Of a DNA stretch of 64,000 nt, positions 24,158 to 37,378 are shown piece after piece. The notes below the pieces were generated by a model. It did no database searches. It was not told the origin of the DNA and saw nothing but the letters and a program-made list of their open reading frames with translations. The DNA lies in assembly GCF_040183065.1 (NCBI RefSeq), contig NC_091132.1, positions 92,706,106-92,770,105 on the forward strand, read 5' to 3'. The DNA comes from Periplaneta americana (lineage: Eukaryota; Arthropoda; Insecta; Blattodea; Blattidae). A program made the position numbers and the translations under genes. The first letter of the stretch is position 1; every line of letters begins with the position of its first letter.

Positions 24158-24400
24158 ATTTTCATTCTGTCGACCTGGTTGGCGAGTTGGTATAGCGCTG
24201 GCCTTCTATGCCCAAGGTTGCGGGTTCGATCCCGGGCCAGGTCGATGGCATTTAAGTGTGCTTAAATGCGACAGGCTCATGTCAGTAGATTTACTGGCAT
24301 GTAAAAGAACTCCTGCGGGACAAAATTCCGGCACATCCGGCGACGCTGATATAACCTCTGCAGTTGCGAGCGTCGTTAAATAAAACATAATATTTTTTAT
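24158..24400 (+). mobile_element. tRNA-derived SINE sharing its 3' end with the 15.3-kb SINE
   Basis: The head at 24172-24245 has an A-box-like TGGCGAGTTGG (24180-24190) and a B box GGTTCGATCC (24223-24232), with GACCTGG at the start matched by CCAGGTC after the B box, so a tRNA-like acceptor pairing survives. The body continues to AGCGTCGTTAAATAA (24369-24383) and an A-rich end. That 15-mer is identical to the 3' motif of the SINE at 15337-15599. An imperfect repeat of TTTTCATTCTGTC around the two ends may be the target duplication. An antisense open frame across it is an artefact. Confidence 0.83.
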
Positions 24401-27120
24401 TCTATCATCTTCCACGACGTTCTTATAATCATGCAGATGATATATAACGTAATGTCGCTGTATATTATGTGTTTTCTACGCATTATCTTGATTGCGCCTT
24501 GAAAACTTCATGCTAAGAAAATTGAATAAAACTACAGTTATTGCTGATTCTTAAATTAATAGTGCGGTTTGAGTGCCAATTAATAGTATTCATAATTGCA
24601 CTGATATCCCTAAGGCAGTGATGTTAAAGCAAGCTCATTTTTCTGACCTTGATGTCGTGCGCGGGCAGGAAGCGCTAAGTATGGAAAGTGGAAGGGTTAT
24701 GTATATGAATAAGCAACCTGTTGGATTAAGAAAACAGTGGTGCACAAACTTCAAACGGAACGTGAAATTTTATGTCGTTATTTTTATATAGCTCCTTTCT
24801 GTTTAATATTATCTATATTGTCTGTAAAACAAAAGTACTAACACTGATTTCTTAATATTGCACTTGTGTTTTAAATCTTAATAACATAATAGAGAGTTAA
24901 GAAGGAATATTCACTTAAATTCCATAGAAGTATAATATTATACTGTATTAAGTGGATGAAACACATCATTCATAAAGAAAGTGATATTCCAAAGAAAGAG
25001 ATTGAGCATAGCATGATAATTTGGAATTTATATTGATGGTATATTTAGCCTTACAAAAGTAATCAATAAACTAATCAAAACAATATTACAGTACAAAGCA
25101 AAGTTACCTAGGTACTGCATCTGTTTTAAGTGTAACTAATGTTACATAACAAAACTCTTATCGCATTATGCTTTTAAGGTGATATTTGTGAGCAACTTCC
25201 TGTCATCAGAATATTAAATTATTTTCTCGAAATCTGCTGAAGCTATAGAGCTGAAATTTTTACAACACATGGGTTCATATTTTTTGCTTATGATGTAACA
25301 GTAGTTGCTTTGTTAATTTATTTCCTTACAAACAATTTCCATGCGAATATTTTCAAAAATTTGAATACACTATCTTCAGTAATACGTAGAATATACGGTA
25401 TATTAGATTTACGAAAACATTCTGTAAGGCTACTTAATAAATAGGCCTATACCTGAAAATTTCACTTTACTATATGAAAAGTTGAGAAAATATTTCTTTT
25501 GAGTAAAAAAATCAAACTTGTGAAAAATGAGCATGAAAATTAAAACTTACATTCTTATAATGCACTTATACCTCTCAGGTAAATCTAAAAATTAACATGG
25601 ATACAGTTTTAATAAGTTCTCTTCCCTTTATCTATTGAATCAGTGCTGGCCATCCCTGAATATAGCTCGACCAAGCGGCATATACCACCTCTTTCGTCTG
25701 TCTCTTTCCTTTCCGCTGTAAAGCGCTCAGGCTCTCCTGGGCTCTAAAGCGCGCTCTTGCTCCTGTGGGCATCAATTGACATGCCTGCCCTAAGGTAATG
25801 CAATCGTGTAATGAACAAAAATTGATCACCTTCCCATATAATAAACAAAAAAGATTTAATTAATTTTTTCCATTATCCCAACAAAATAAATTATGCATTT
25901 TAAAATAAAATAAATATATAAAAATCTATGGGATCTCATTAACATGTGCTACCGTGCTGTTTTGAGTAGGTATTGGAAAGCAAGGATTTGTAGGATTCGT
26001 ACTAACCGTGTATTTATTCACTCCTGCCACCTCTCTTGTGGCGAAAGAGGGGAAGAGCATCGTTGCCCGCCAGCCAGACTGTTTGCACCGCGAGTATCTC
26101 ACACACAGAGGGCTCATACTGACTTGATTGTTTTAGATGGAACTAGATTATTTCTCGAGCGTAATCGATTAGCGCGACCATTTACAAAACCATGAATACA
26201 ATATTTTCACAATTTAGTAATCTTTTTTTTTTTTTTAACCTAACGTAGATGATTTGTCTCAATTTTCGTAACATATTTATCTAGAAATATAGTCCGAATC
26301 ATCTTACGTAATATCCCAAGGGTGAAACCTAACTATTTTTCCACCATTTCTACATATGTTAGTGGATTGTGGTGATTTTCTAGTTTGAAGGTTGAATTTT
26401 ATTTTGCTAACTTCGTTTCGAATTTCGATCTGTTAAATACTACAACTGGTAGTGATTTTCCAACAGTTATGTTGGAAGCAGTAACAGATGTTGTCGGCAA
26501 TGCAAAATTCTGAAAATTCAAATTGTTCTAGATCTCTGTGCTGAATACTGGAAGCTAATGAAATTCGAACATACTAATAATTAATTCATATCAGTATTAT
26601 ATTAATACATAATAGTTATTTTATGTCTTGCGTTGCGTTGTGGTTGCAATTCAAGATTATAGTTTAATAAGTGTAAATAAATATGGCATATGGTATGATA
26701 CATGCACTTGGGTGATCGATAGAAAATGCACACCGAGACAACAATTATATCTAGAATAGCAAAGTTAATAGGAGTAAGTAAGTATTCTTAAGCATACATT
26801 TCAAAGTGGCATTCGGTTTTCGGAGTTTGCACTAATTATTTCACGTGATCAAACAAAATACATTTTTAGGTTAGGTCTCGTGAATCGTGAACTGTTTAGT
26901 CAAAGCAATTAATTTCATGTTGTCAGACAAATTATATTTTATTATTAGATCATATTAATCTACTAATTTCCAATATAATGTGCGAGACGTCCAGGAGGAA
27001 AATATAGGCCTACTCTTTCACAAATTATTGAACTGTTTAGAAAACACCTCCCAGCATAAAGGTGAGATGTGGTAAATAAGTATATAATCCAGACTTCATT
27101 ATTTTTAATAGTATATCATT
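24401..27120. other. Long AT-rich stretch, nothing firmly recognised
   Basis: GC-richer patches at about 25640-25800 and 26030-26200 look like old dispersed repeats, but I could not name them. A poly(T) run lies near 26222-26237. Confidence 0.35.
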
Positions 27121-27165
27121 ATTGTTATCGTTATCGTTATCATTATCATTATCATTATTATTGTA
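27121..27165. repeat. Imperfect (TTATCN) simple repeat
   Basis: GTTATC and ATTATC hexamers alternate, then decay into ATT. Confidence 0.85.
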
Positions 27166-28755
27166 CATGGCATTGTGGTTTTACCCTCCTTTGTGATCTC
27201 AGGTATTAGTTGGCAACACTGAGCAGACGGTCAAATTAGCCTTTTAGGAACTGCTCTTACGTGATCCTCACTATATTTATTTCAAACATAACTAAAGTTC
27301 TTTAGAAATCTTCTTCAAGCTTTATAACTGAATTTTGAATTACATTAAAGAAGCAATTTACAAACTCTTAGGTACATTCGACAGTTTCTGCAATATGAAC
27401 ATGCACATTAACAGTGTGTAAAATAAAAATGCAGCTTCTATTGAATAACTGGATACTGCAAATGAAAGTCCCATTCAATCAATTCCACTGCCATTACAAA
27501 TTTAGTCAACACTTAATGTGAATTATCCTTTAAACCTTTTCATGGACAATGGAACTTCATTTCCCATTACATTCACTAGATTCAGTTCAGAGAAAAACTT
27601 ACAAACCGATCATACCACGAACTAGTCTCTTCTATCTTTCATTATTGTAACTTTAATCATAGGAACATCGTTATTTACAACGTTTAAGAAAATATCAAAC
27701 GACTGCATAAACAATAAAAAGATATCTATACTTATTAAAAGCGTATGTTTAACAGTTCATACCTATGTAGATGATTTGATGAGAATATAGCGATATTGTT
27801 GACGGACGGATTGTAGAATTTTACAAACATTCTGATGTATCATACATCGGCTGCTACACAGGGATGTGCACCTTTACCTCCCGCTGACACGTAGTACTTG
27901 AAGGAAGAATGCAAAGTCTCTGTAAAGAAGGAGAATTATTTTTACATTATATTGCCTTGTAACGACTAAAAACTGTACATTGATTGAAAATAAACAGTAA
28001 CCCGTAATAATATAACAATAGTTATAGGACTACTTAAATTCTTTCCATTAATTTGTTAAACTATCGAAGTTTTAAAGAAACTAGAATACATTATTATACA
28101 AAATAAAAACGAGGTTTTGCAATGTGCGTGAAATATGAAACGTTGTATATGGTAGCAAGAGAGAAGGTATTATTCATGTACAACCAATAAAATATATTGT
28201 GACTTTCAATATTAAACAACGCGTATATTCGCAACACATGACATTCTTTCAATATTCAGATTCCATGCATTAAGTGAAGCGATTGAAAGGATTTCTTTTG
28301 AGAATATCATGGTTGCATCATAAATTTCTCTATTGCTTTGTAGTTGTGACTATAATATATATGATGTACAATCCGATTTTATCAAACCTGAGAGAGAGAG
28401 AGAGAGATTTTCATAAAATTTTGTGACTATAACGTGAACTCATAAGAAATTTAATAATTTATATAACATAACGGTATCAACAGAAACCTTCTTTGAACTG
28501 GGTAACTATTTATCAAAACAAGTTGATGAAATTATAATTATAAATGGAAACTCAAGTTATAACAATTATAACCAGAATGGCATCTCTCTTCATTAAAAGA
28601 CAGTAACAATAGAAATTATGTTGCTTTCATGTGAGGGGTTGCTATCTAATATGGAGATAATATAATAAATATGATTGGATCAGGCTACTGAAAAAATTAT
28701 GTTCAGCATGATGTGTTAATTAATGATATTGTATGTTAACACAGAAGTGCTTCTG
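27166..28755. other. AT-rich stretch, nothing recognised
   Basis: Only a short (GA)n tract at about 28390-28407 stands out. Confidence 0.4.
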
Positions 28756-29627
28756 TAATTATTAGGCAGCGCATTTTCGTTCCCAAACGTACAGCGGATC
28801 GAGTAGTTTCTTCTGGTAGCTACATCTGTTACGTCAAGTGGATACGTAAGCAAGGTCGAATTGCAAGCAGGTACGCATGAGGTTATTAAATAAAAATTAT
28901 GTAATGTATTATAATATGCTCCTGTAACGTCATATGACGTAGAAACAACATTCTCTTAGTTTAAACAAATTTTATGTTCGTAAAAGAGTTGCATTTCATA
29001 ATCTCAGAATATAGACTAGTATAGAATATGTATTATAGAACATAATAGTTAACATGATAGATATTACCTGTAAATACTATATATATATTATATATTCAAC
29101 TAATTCATTTAACGAAATCAACTCCGTTACGATGAACAAAAACATATGTAGTCTGAGATTATGAAATTCGTACCTTTTACTATAACCGCCATTAAAAATT
29201 TGTTTAAGCTAAGGAAATGTTCTTCCTACGTCACATGACGTTACAGGGACAAGATAATAATAATAAAAATCAATATACAAATTATAAATATTTATAATTT
29301 ACACAATATGTACAAGTAATTAATTCGTTTATCAAAACCTATCCCGTTGCAGTGAACGAAAATATATATTCTGAGATTATGAAATGCAAATCTTTTACGA
29401 ACATCACATAAAATTTATTTAACTAAGAGAATGTTCTTTCTACGTCATATGACGTTACAGGGGCATATTTATAATACATTACATCATTATTATTTAATGA
29501 CCCCATGCGTACCTGCTTGCAATTCGACCTTGCTTACGTATCCAAGTGATGTAATATATGTAGCTACCAGAAGAAACTACTCCATCTGCTGTAAGTTTGG
29601 GAACGAAAATGCGCTGCCTAGTAATTA
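28756..29627. mobile_element. ~870-bp foldback element with ~260-bp inverted arms and an extra inner module
   Basis: The left arm 28756-29013 and the right arm 29364-29627 are imperfect reverse complements. Shared anchors are TAGGCAGCGCATTTTCGTTC, AGCAAGGTCGAATTGCAAGC and CATTTCATAATCTCAGAATA. Inside, the segment 29101-29252 repeats the inner part of the right arm (29319-29462) in direct orientation, so one module occurs three times. Each module holds the palindrome ACGTCATATGACGT or a one-base variant. It has no coding capacity. It is a foldback-type non-autonomous DNA transposon, superfamily unknown. Confidence 0.85.
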
Positions 29628-31049
29628 TCAATACATTTTAATCTTAATATAGATATCATTTCAGACGAATAATTTATCTTTCTGTACCATCGACTATCGA
29701 TGAGATTTATTAATAGTAATGGTAACTAAGATGATAATGACGATTGGCTGACATAATAGGATTAAACAATAAGTTAATCATAATGCGAGAAGTAACCGAA
29801 TTTTACATAAATACTAATGACTGAGTTTGAACTTCGACAATATTAGTGAGCTTAAGTTGAATAAAAATGATTAAAGAGGACATATTACTCCTATAATATC
29901 TGTATAGGCCTAAACTGTATTATGATATCTATTAATAATTTCATATTATAGTAATTATACTCAATTATTTTAGGCTGTATAAATTATAACGTTTTATTGT
30001 CGTCCCGTTTGGAAGTATAAAGAATGAACCATAAATAATGTCATTAATTTCAGGTGGTTGTTCTTTGAACTATTTCAAACAAAAGAGTCGAATACCATTC
30101 TGCTGGTTTTTGCTTCCATTTCGAGATAAAAATTGTTTTATAATATGATACGTTTCATAGCGTGTCTTGGGAAAGCTATTGATTGAATTCGAAATATGCT
30201 CAGTCAGTTTAAGAGAGTTGTGTATTTTGACAGAAAATGATTGAAATAATTTTAATTTTGTCCTTGAAATGTGGAAAAATTTGATCAAAATTACAATTAC
30301 AAATTTAACTTTTCATTTTTCAATGGAATTTGTCAATGTTAGGGCCTACATTTGTTCTGATCAAATTTACGCATATTTCATGAATAAAACTAAAATTATT
30401 TATTTTTTCTGGATCGTAATGGTTCCGTATTATGTCTATAGTCACAATGCAATCCATAATTTGAGAAAAATCTCCTAGAATACTGAGGCATATCTACTTT
30501 GAAAATTGTCACTTTTAGTCGTTTGTGATTAGCCTTCAAGCATCTAGGGAACGTTTAAGGAAATGATTGTCTCATAACCAAATCACGATGAAAGACACGT
30601 TCATGTTAAATTTTCAAAATCTTTATATATCCTATGTTTTGGTGCATTTGGTCGATTGTCGAAAATCATATCATGCATGGAATGGATATTTTATTGAGAA
30701 CTCACAGAAACAGATCTTACAACAGGATGACCATGTTTGATTTCCTTTCTTCCTCTCTTAGATAAATTATGCAAACAATTTTTATGGTGTACAATATCTC
30801 CCAAAATATTCACCCTATTGGCATGAATTTCCTATCAGCAAACTGTGTCTCAAATAAGTACTTTATCGCTTACTTAATTTGATGAAAATTTAATTCGTCA
30901 CTGAAGTGATTTCTTTAAAAATTCACAATATAATATAAGCTAACTTTTATCACAAAGTATGGAGTAACCTAATCAATTGTCAAATAGCATACTTCTTTCC
31001 ATGGTAAGAGATTTTGGTTTTATTTTTAAGGAATATCTAAAGCTAACTA
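29628..31049. other. AT-rich stretch, nothing recognised
   Basis: Short frames around 30070-30478 are unassignable. Confidence 0.4.
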
Positions 31050-31298
31050 CAGTAGAACATAGAATACCGAAACATCCGTTAACCGAAAGCGTTCCAGTCT
31101 GCAAATTCAAATTTGCGCGCACGCCATGTAGAAGTTTCGCTAGCGCTGTTTGCGAGATTTAGCGGCACAAAAAAATGAGTCTCAGTTCTAAAGCAAAACA
31201 AAAAAAAAACTCTTTTCCTAAACTTTAGGCCTACTTTAATTCCCATTTTGAACTTGTCAAACTAGGCTACTGAGTTCTCTGTGTTATTTGTAAGACGT

Positions 31299-31356
<58 letters not shown>

Positions 31357-31712
31357 GTTTTGTGTTTAACCCATTTGATCCCAAGACACTTTCAATGATT
31401 AGAATATAAATATTTCAGAATTTCCCAAATTATTTATGCCCAAATTATTTTGTATTAAAAATGTTGGTGTTTCTTATATATTCCTACTTATTGACAAATA
31501 AGAAACAAAATAAGATGATTATTGGTCCTCTCAAATCATTTACGCCGTAAATAATGCATGTTCCCATTTGGGAACAGTGGGAGTAAAGAGGTTAATATAC
31601 GTGTTTTTTGTTTCATACTGCACCTATGACAAAGATAGAAATTGTTTTCGTAAATGACTGGTTATCCGAACACCACCGTCCCCAATTGTTTTGGATAATC
31701 GATGCTCTACTG
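31050..31712. mobile_element. Probable pogo-like MITE, ends CAGTAGA.C
   Basis: The left end CAGTAGAACATAGAATACCG and the reverse complement of the right end (CAGTAGAGCATCGATTATCC) are alignable over about 25-30 bases. TA stands beside the left end. CAGT-type ends with a TA target are characteristic of pogo/Tigger elements. The interior carries an (AT)n tract at 31302-31351 and no reading frame. The right-hand TA is one base off, so boundaries are approximate. Confidence 0.55.
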
Positions 31713-32559
31713 ATATATCAACACCCTTTAGTATAGTCAATCAAATTAATATTTTTTGAATAAACATGATATTATTCAAAGAATTAATAAAGAAGTTGAT
31801 AATGTGTTAGTGATAATTAGTTGTTCAATGTTTAATCAATCAATTTTGTAGTAAGCGTATACTAAAGAGCACGTTAAGAACAACATATTAACCAAACACA
31901 ACGCGTTTCTTTGCTTGAAGAGAAACTATCTTGTGTATTTACACAAACACAGATATTGCAACGATTAAAAATAGTGAATCTACAGTTTCTTTGTGACTGA
32001 CATGTAAGATTTCTCGCTATATCATTTTTTTTTCATTTCTTTCGATCTAACATTCTAGACTAACGAGAAATTTCTGTCAATTTTCTCCGAACTGTCTGTA
32101 GGGCTTCATAATTTAAATTAAACGCAAGCTATTTTCTCTTTGAAAAGGTTGTAGAAAAGAACAGCGTGTTGATCAGTGTATTGATCCCAAGAGCGTTCAC
32201 CTTACGTGCAAACATTGCTAGTCGTAACATGAAATAAGTGAAATGATGTAATTACGTTTGTGAGTTGCCGTCTAAAACGAGTGATTGTATGGGGGACTTG
32301 ATTCTAAGATGTCACATAAAGTAAATTTGCGAAAGTTAAACACTGAAATAAAGTAATGTATTCTTAAGTTTTTGTAACAACGTCCTATTTATTCTTCCCA
32401 GGCCTTATCTTAATTGATATTTGTTCAATTATGATATTAGTTATGTAACAACCGACAGGCATTAAATTCATAAATTGCGGAATAGATCAGTTTTATGAAT
32501 ATTTAAGCAAGTTACTTCAAGACTGCATTTGCGGGGCTGATATTCACAAGGAATAGAAA
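31713..32559. other. AT-rich stretch, nothing recognised
   Basis: No feature could be supported. Confidence 0.4.
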
Positions 32560-34060
32560 ATATTCATGATAAAAATTGTCCATAAAACAGGTGACGATGA
32601 AAATTGCGAAAACTACAAAGGAATATCAGTGAGCTACAGTACATATTCAGCGAAATATATAGACATATCTTAAAGAAAAAATTGAAGATGAGTACAGGAA
32701 CTTAGACAGATGAACATGATGACTTCAGAACATTTCTCTTTACTCGAAATTCACATTTTACAATATATTGACTTACACAAAGTCTGTGATAACGTACCAT
32801 TCAATAAACTGTGTAAAACTTTGAAACAAACAAATGTTATGGGCTCATAACAACAGTTAAGAAATTTTATCATAACAACATTGCAAAGAGTTTCCAATGA
32901 GTTCAAGTTTACATTGTATAAAATCTACGTGGAACAAGAGTTGAAACAGAGAAAAATAAGTGCAGTGACATTGGAATTCCTCTTGAAAACACTTCAACCT
33001 ACACGATATGTTTCGCCAATGATCAGACTTTATTAACCTAAGAGATTATCAGTGTGGTTTGTGGACCTTTCGTCCACTACCTTTTCTTCACAATATTTTA
33101 CTTGGCGCAAAGAATAATATTGAAGAATACAATAATTGGATCGTAGAAAAAGACAGAATATATGTACATCGTAAGGATACAACAAGAAATTATTACAGAA
33201 GATAGGGAAAAATACAACAGTGAAGGGATTACATGTATTAGCCCAGATCACATACAGATTGCTCATTCCTATGTTAAAATCGGTTGCACTTTGAAGAGAA
33301 CAACTGCCAGGATCGCCACCCGTCCGCCGGAAACGAACACGAGATGACAGTACAGTCGCTAATGCAATTCAAATAGGAATTATGACGTGACTCCTTATGT
33401 AACAACTAGAGGACAGCATAATAAAGCTGACAAAAATGTTTACCGTCAAAGCCTATGACGCAGAGCACTCTGGGTATATATGATCTAGGGTATTAGGAAC
33501 TGAAAATAAAACTGGACAAGACTCTAACTGCAGTAATAAAGGAAGAAAACACACAATGAAGAAAACACATCCATATTTATTATGAAGGGAATACCGTGGG
33601 ATGAATCTCTATCCCAAGGTGATAAACACCATCAGAAGCATAATGATTATATGGTAGTAAAATATGTCGGATAAAAATGGAAAATAAAGATGTTATTAAA
33701 CATTAAAAAGGAGTTTTGGTGTAGAATAGCTACAAAACAAAGAAGCCACAGCATTCAAAATGTTAACATAAGAAAATTATTAATGTTACATCAAATACGC
33801 TTGATGACATTAAAACAAAACAGCATGTTATGACCATGTGCAAAGATTGAGTGATAATAGACTACAGAAGTAAATCTTAATTAGGATAACTGAAGGGAAA
33901 AGACGCAGAGGAACACTTAAAAAGGGTTTGAGAAAAGGAGTACAGCAAGAGGTGAGAGTAAGAGAGAGTCTTACCGGAAGAACTGAGCAACAAGGGACAG
34001 TGGCGTACAGAAATTGGAAGACGTCATAGATCGTTGCAAATTGAGCAATAATGATGGTTG
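32560..34060 (+). mobile_element. LINE family F, heavily decayed RT region
   Basis: Scattered blocks in different plus-strand frames follow non-LTR RT order. KTGDDENCENYKGIS (about 32586) matches the 'KKGD...C.NYRGIS' start of the RT. IDLHKVCDNVPFNKL (about 32770) matches 'VD..KAFD.VP...L'. FANDQTLL (about 33013) corresponds to the FADD active site with the first Asp changed to Asn. TEGKRRRGTLKKGLRK (about 33890) corresponds to the 'G.RRRGRPKK' tail. Stops and frameshifts are frequent. The family call is inference from motif order. Confidence 0.6.
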
Positions 34061-34439
34061 TGGAATAGACTTGAATATGAGATTTCATTTAAGAAAAAAA
34101 TATATCAAGAATTTAAAAATTCACCTAATACATAATAAAATAATCATCGAATTAGAATTACGAGATTTCTATGCTTAATATATCTGTAAATTCAAGACTT
34201 ATAAAATCATGTTCATTTCAGATTGTATCAACAGTGTAAATGTTACATGTTAAATCATAGTCTATTGAGTAGAAAGCCCAATGTTGTTCAGAATGTGGTA
34301 TAATTATGAGAGTTCAACGTGAAATCCAGTTATTGAGCAATTAGTTAATAGTTTTTGAATGTAAGGAAATGTTTAAATTTTGAGAATCACAAATAAACAG
34401 GAGGACTATAAACAACGAAGGTACAAATTCAATGAGGAA

Positions 34440-35130
34440 TATACTTTATTCGGGATCAGTACGCATGGCTGAAGCGTACCGAAGTCTATTGAGATGGTCA
34501 TGATCTTCTTGAGTTCTATTTTTCAATATCCTCCTCCTTTTTTCATGGTTTAGGCATAGCCCGTTCCGAATTATTACGGAAATATCTGTCCTTGTTCCTC
34601 GCTTTATATATAAAAGGCTAATTATTTTGGTAATCTTCCTTTCCCATTCGATTAATACGTTATTTTCAATCTCCCATTACTTCATATTACTTCTAAATTC
34701 TTCTCTTATAGCTTCATTTCAAAATCTGGCTAATATATACATACATTTACAGTTCTGAGAAATTTCATTCCTGCAGCTTGGATTTTTTGTATTTCCTTCT
34801 TTCTACATATCCATGTTTCCGTTCCAAATGTCAATAATGTTGTTGTTAGTAGATTGTAGAACTTGATGTTTCTGTTCTTGTTTACCATTATATGGTTTCG
34901 TATCGATGCAGTTTACTACCTATATCTTTCTCTCCTTCATATGTTACGATATTAGATCATAAATAATGAAAATGGGACACCTGTTCCAAAGTAAAACCAT
35001 CAAAATTATTGTTTTGGTCAGAATGTCACATTTTCCGTTTTATTTAAAGACATTCTCAGATTATAATCTTTACTAAGTTCATGCAGTAAGTTCACTTTCG
35101 TATATTAAAAATTAAACATTTTCACTTTAA
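34440..35130 (-). mobile_element. LINE family F-like RT C-terminal remnant
   Basis: The minus-strand translation between about 35040 and 34730 contains FTLEQVSHFHYL, then IGSKLHRYETI, KFYNLLTTTLLTFGTETW and AAGMKFLRTV. These correspond to the post-active-site region of non-LTR RTs ('F.YLG' ... 'L.YG.E.W' ... 'M.FLR'). Towards 34500 the frame decays. It sits in opposite orientation to the fragment ending at 34060. Confidence 0.55.
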
Positions 35131-35659
35131 GGGGGCTTGTATGTGAAGGCATGGAAAAATCATTACAAATTTACTAGTATTTGAACTGCAGTTGCATGAA
35201 ATGATGGAACCACAATCTGATGTATCTTTTACATCGTTATAATTTTAGAAATAATTTAAGGGATAAGACATAACCTTCATGTCTATAGGTTTTTTTCTTT
35301 ACTCACTATTACAGTACGTACTATGTGAAAAATTAATAGATACATGAGAATGAGTGGACACATCTGAAAAATGAGACAGCTAAAGAGTTTTAACTTTTTA
35401 CTGGTAGTTATTAATGAGAAACTCTTTAAAATGACAATTATAATAACGATTCTATTGTTGATTTCCTTGTCAAAATAAATTGAATCAAATTGAAATTTAC
35501 TTTGTGTGAGAAAGTACTAAAAATTCTTACATCTGTGCTATAATAATAGTTTAATTTTAATGCATTTGAGTTCTAAAAGTCTACAAAAAACTTATGTTTT
35601 GTATCATAGTTTGATTTGTGATACATTTCAACGGCGTTAAAATCTCCGAGAAAATCATA
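35131..35659. other. AT-rich stretch, nothing recognised
   Basis: No feature supported. Confidence 0.4.
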
Positions 35660-36207
35660 CACACGAATGTTCACGCTGTTCAACATCTACACAGCAGATG
35701 TGACTGACATAATAGGGGAAGACTCACAAGCAGAAATAATTCTATACGCAGACTACATGGTGATAGGGTCGGCAATAAAAGAGGACATGCAGAAAGCGCT
35801 TCAAAATCTAGAGAGTTGGGCAGAGGAAAACGACTTGAAGTAAATAAAGAGAAGACAGTACAAATGACATTCAGGAAGGACGGAAAAATAGCGCCCTAAG
35901 ACAGGGATAACCTTATTCGACGAGCTGCTACAAGTTGTAGTGAAATATAAATACCTGGGTATTAGTCTACGTCACAGAAAAAGCAACATCTTTCGGTATG
36001 CACGTTCAGGAAAGAGCAGCAGCAGCGATCAAAGCCTCATACAACATTCCGAACATAACCAATCTGTCGACAAGCACAGCGATGACACTATTGAAAACGG
36101 TAGTGGCGCCATTATAACGTATGGAACAGAAATTATTTGGGAAAAACTCAAGATCGGTGATATGATAAGAATAGAAAAGTCCAAGACGATGTTTATGATA
36201 CGGATAA

Positions 36208-36246
<39 letters not shown>

Positions 36247-37200
36247 ACGAATGAAGTAGTGAAAGAATCAACGAATGAACAAATACATAAATAAACAAAT
36301 AAATTAAATAAACAAATAAATAAACAAACAAACATTATAAATAAATAAATAAGTCCGATGGATTCCATTAAGGGCTAGGGCCTCTTGCTAGAGGAGGGAG
36401 AAGCTCATGGTTTTAGCTCCTGTAGTGAGCTACTCCACGTGAGCTTGATTAGTATATAGTTTGCTCTTTGACTTTTGGGCAGTTTGTGTCCGGTTTAAGT
36501 TTTTTCCACATGCATTTTTTTTTTTGCTTTAGTTTACACAGTGCACTTCACTTTCCACCTTTTTCATCCTGGATTCTTTTCCTATTTCATTAATTTTACA
36601 CTTAAACACTACACTTTTATTAATTGTTCTTTCTTCTCAGTTTATGTCCCAACACTTTCTATGTTGCCCGGTCACGGGCAGCGCGGGACCAATGTGCCCC
36701 CACTTCCTGTGTCTGTGCGTCTGCCCATTTCTTTTTCGGTCTGCCTCGTGTCCTCTTCCCTTCGTAGAGGTCCCACGGATACTAGGAGTCGGAAAAGCTC
36801 ATGAAAGAGACATATTTCGTAGATGATATCAGATTGCAGCACCGGCTACCATCCACAGGACCCTACCAGGAACTGGTGAGCATAAGAGATCGGAAGAAGA
36901 AGGAGATAGACCTAGAGTTCTACACCACATCAGCAATGCTAGGCGACAGCTGAAACAGGGAGTGTAGGAGCCAGAGACATGCGGCAACAAGAATCGCAAT
37001 ACACGGGTTTCATCATAAAATATGTGCGAACAACAAATTTGTGATACTTACGCACACTACTATATGCAAATTTAATATTTTTACGCAAAACTACAATAAG
37101 GTAACGTCAATCGGTGAAAAGTGAAATATGTTCTAAAGTGCCAGCAACAACGCGAATAAATATGTGAATAGTAAAATGATGCAAAGTGCGCGGCAGAATC
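35660..37200 (+). mobile_element. LINE family C copy, split by a family D insertion
   Basis: The left part runs from LFNIYTADVTDI through LYADYMVIGS, where the YADD active site has become YADY. Next come KYLGISL and YGTEIIWEKL, up to KSKTMFMIR at about 36205. The homologous sequence resumes at about 36782 with RILGVGK, then LPSTGPYQ, EFYTTSAM and a GFHHKIC-like segment. These match the copy at 9829-10870. The intervening 36207-36774 is a separate element. Multiple frameshifts and the active-site substitution make this copy dead. Downstream, about 37300-37350, an AGGAGGCCTTAGCCCT segment resembles the 3' UTR of family D. Confidence 0.75.
36200..36781 (-). mobile_element. LINE family D tail inserted into family C
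   Basis: The body 36774-36207 read on the minus strand starts with codons for RGRPKKKWADAQTQEVGAHW then SRAARDRAT, the extreme C-terminus of a LINE protein. About 380 bases of 3' UTR and a degenerate (TTTA)n tail (plus-strand AATA, 36207-36357) follow. ACGGATA stands at 36200-36206 and 36775-36781, a 7-bp duplication. Removing the insert rejoins family C coding sequence (MFMIR to ILGVGK). The UTR block ending ...GCCCTTAATGGAATCC resembles GCCCTTATGGGATTCC at the end of the 40428-41165 copy. Confidence 0.78.
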
Positions 37201-37378
37201 AGTGAATAGTGACCGTAAACCAGTGAAAGTGCTTCATACCCAACAAGAGAGACGATGAACAAGAGGACAAGGTCGAACACTCTCTAGGCTAGCTCACCTA
37301 AAGAATGAATCAGAGCTACCCTGTCTACTTGCAGGAGGCCTTAGCCCTCAAGTGATGTCATAGGTTAAATTCCTAATT

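Noticed and set aside
24206..24415. 69-codon minus-strand frame
   Set aside because: Antisense of the tRNA-derived SINE.
36006..36368. Hydrophobic minus-strand frames of 100-120 codons
   Set aside because: They translate the (AATA)n tail of a LINE insertion into Tyr/Leu/Phe runs that mimic a membrane protein.
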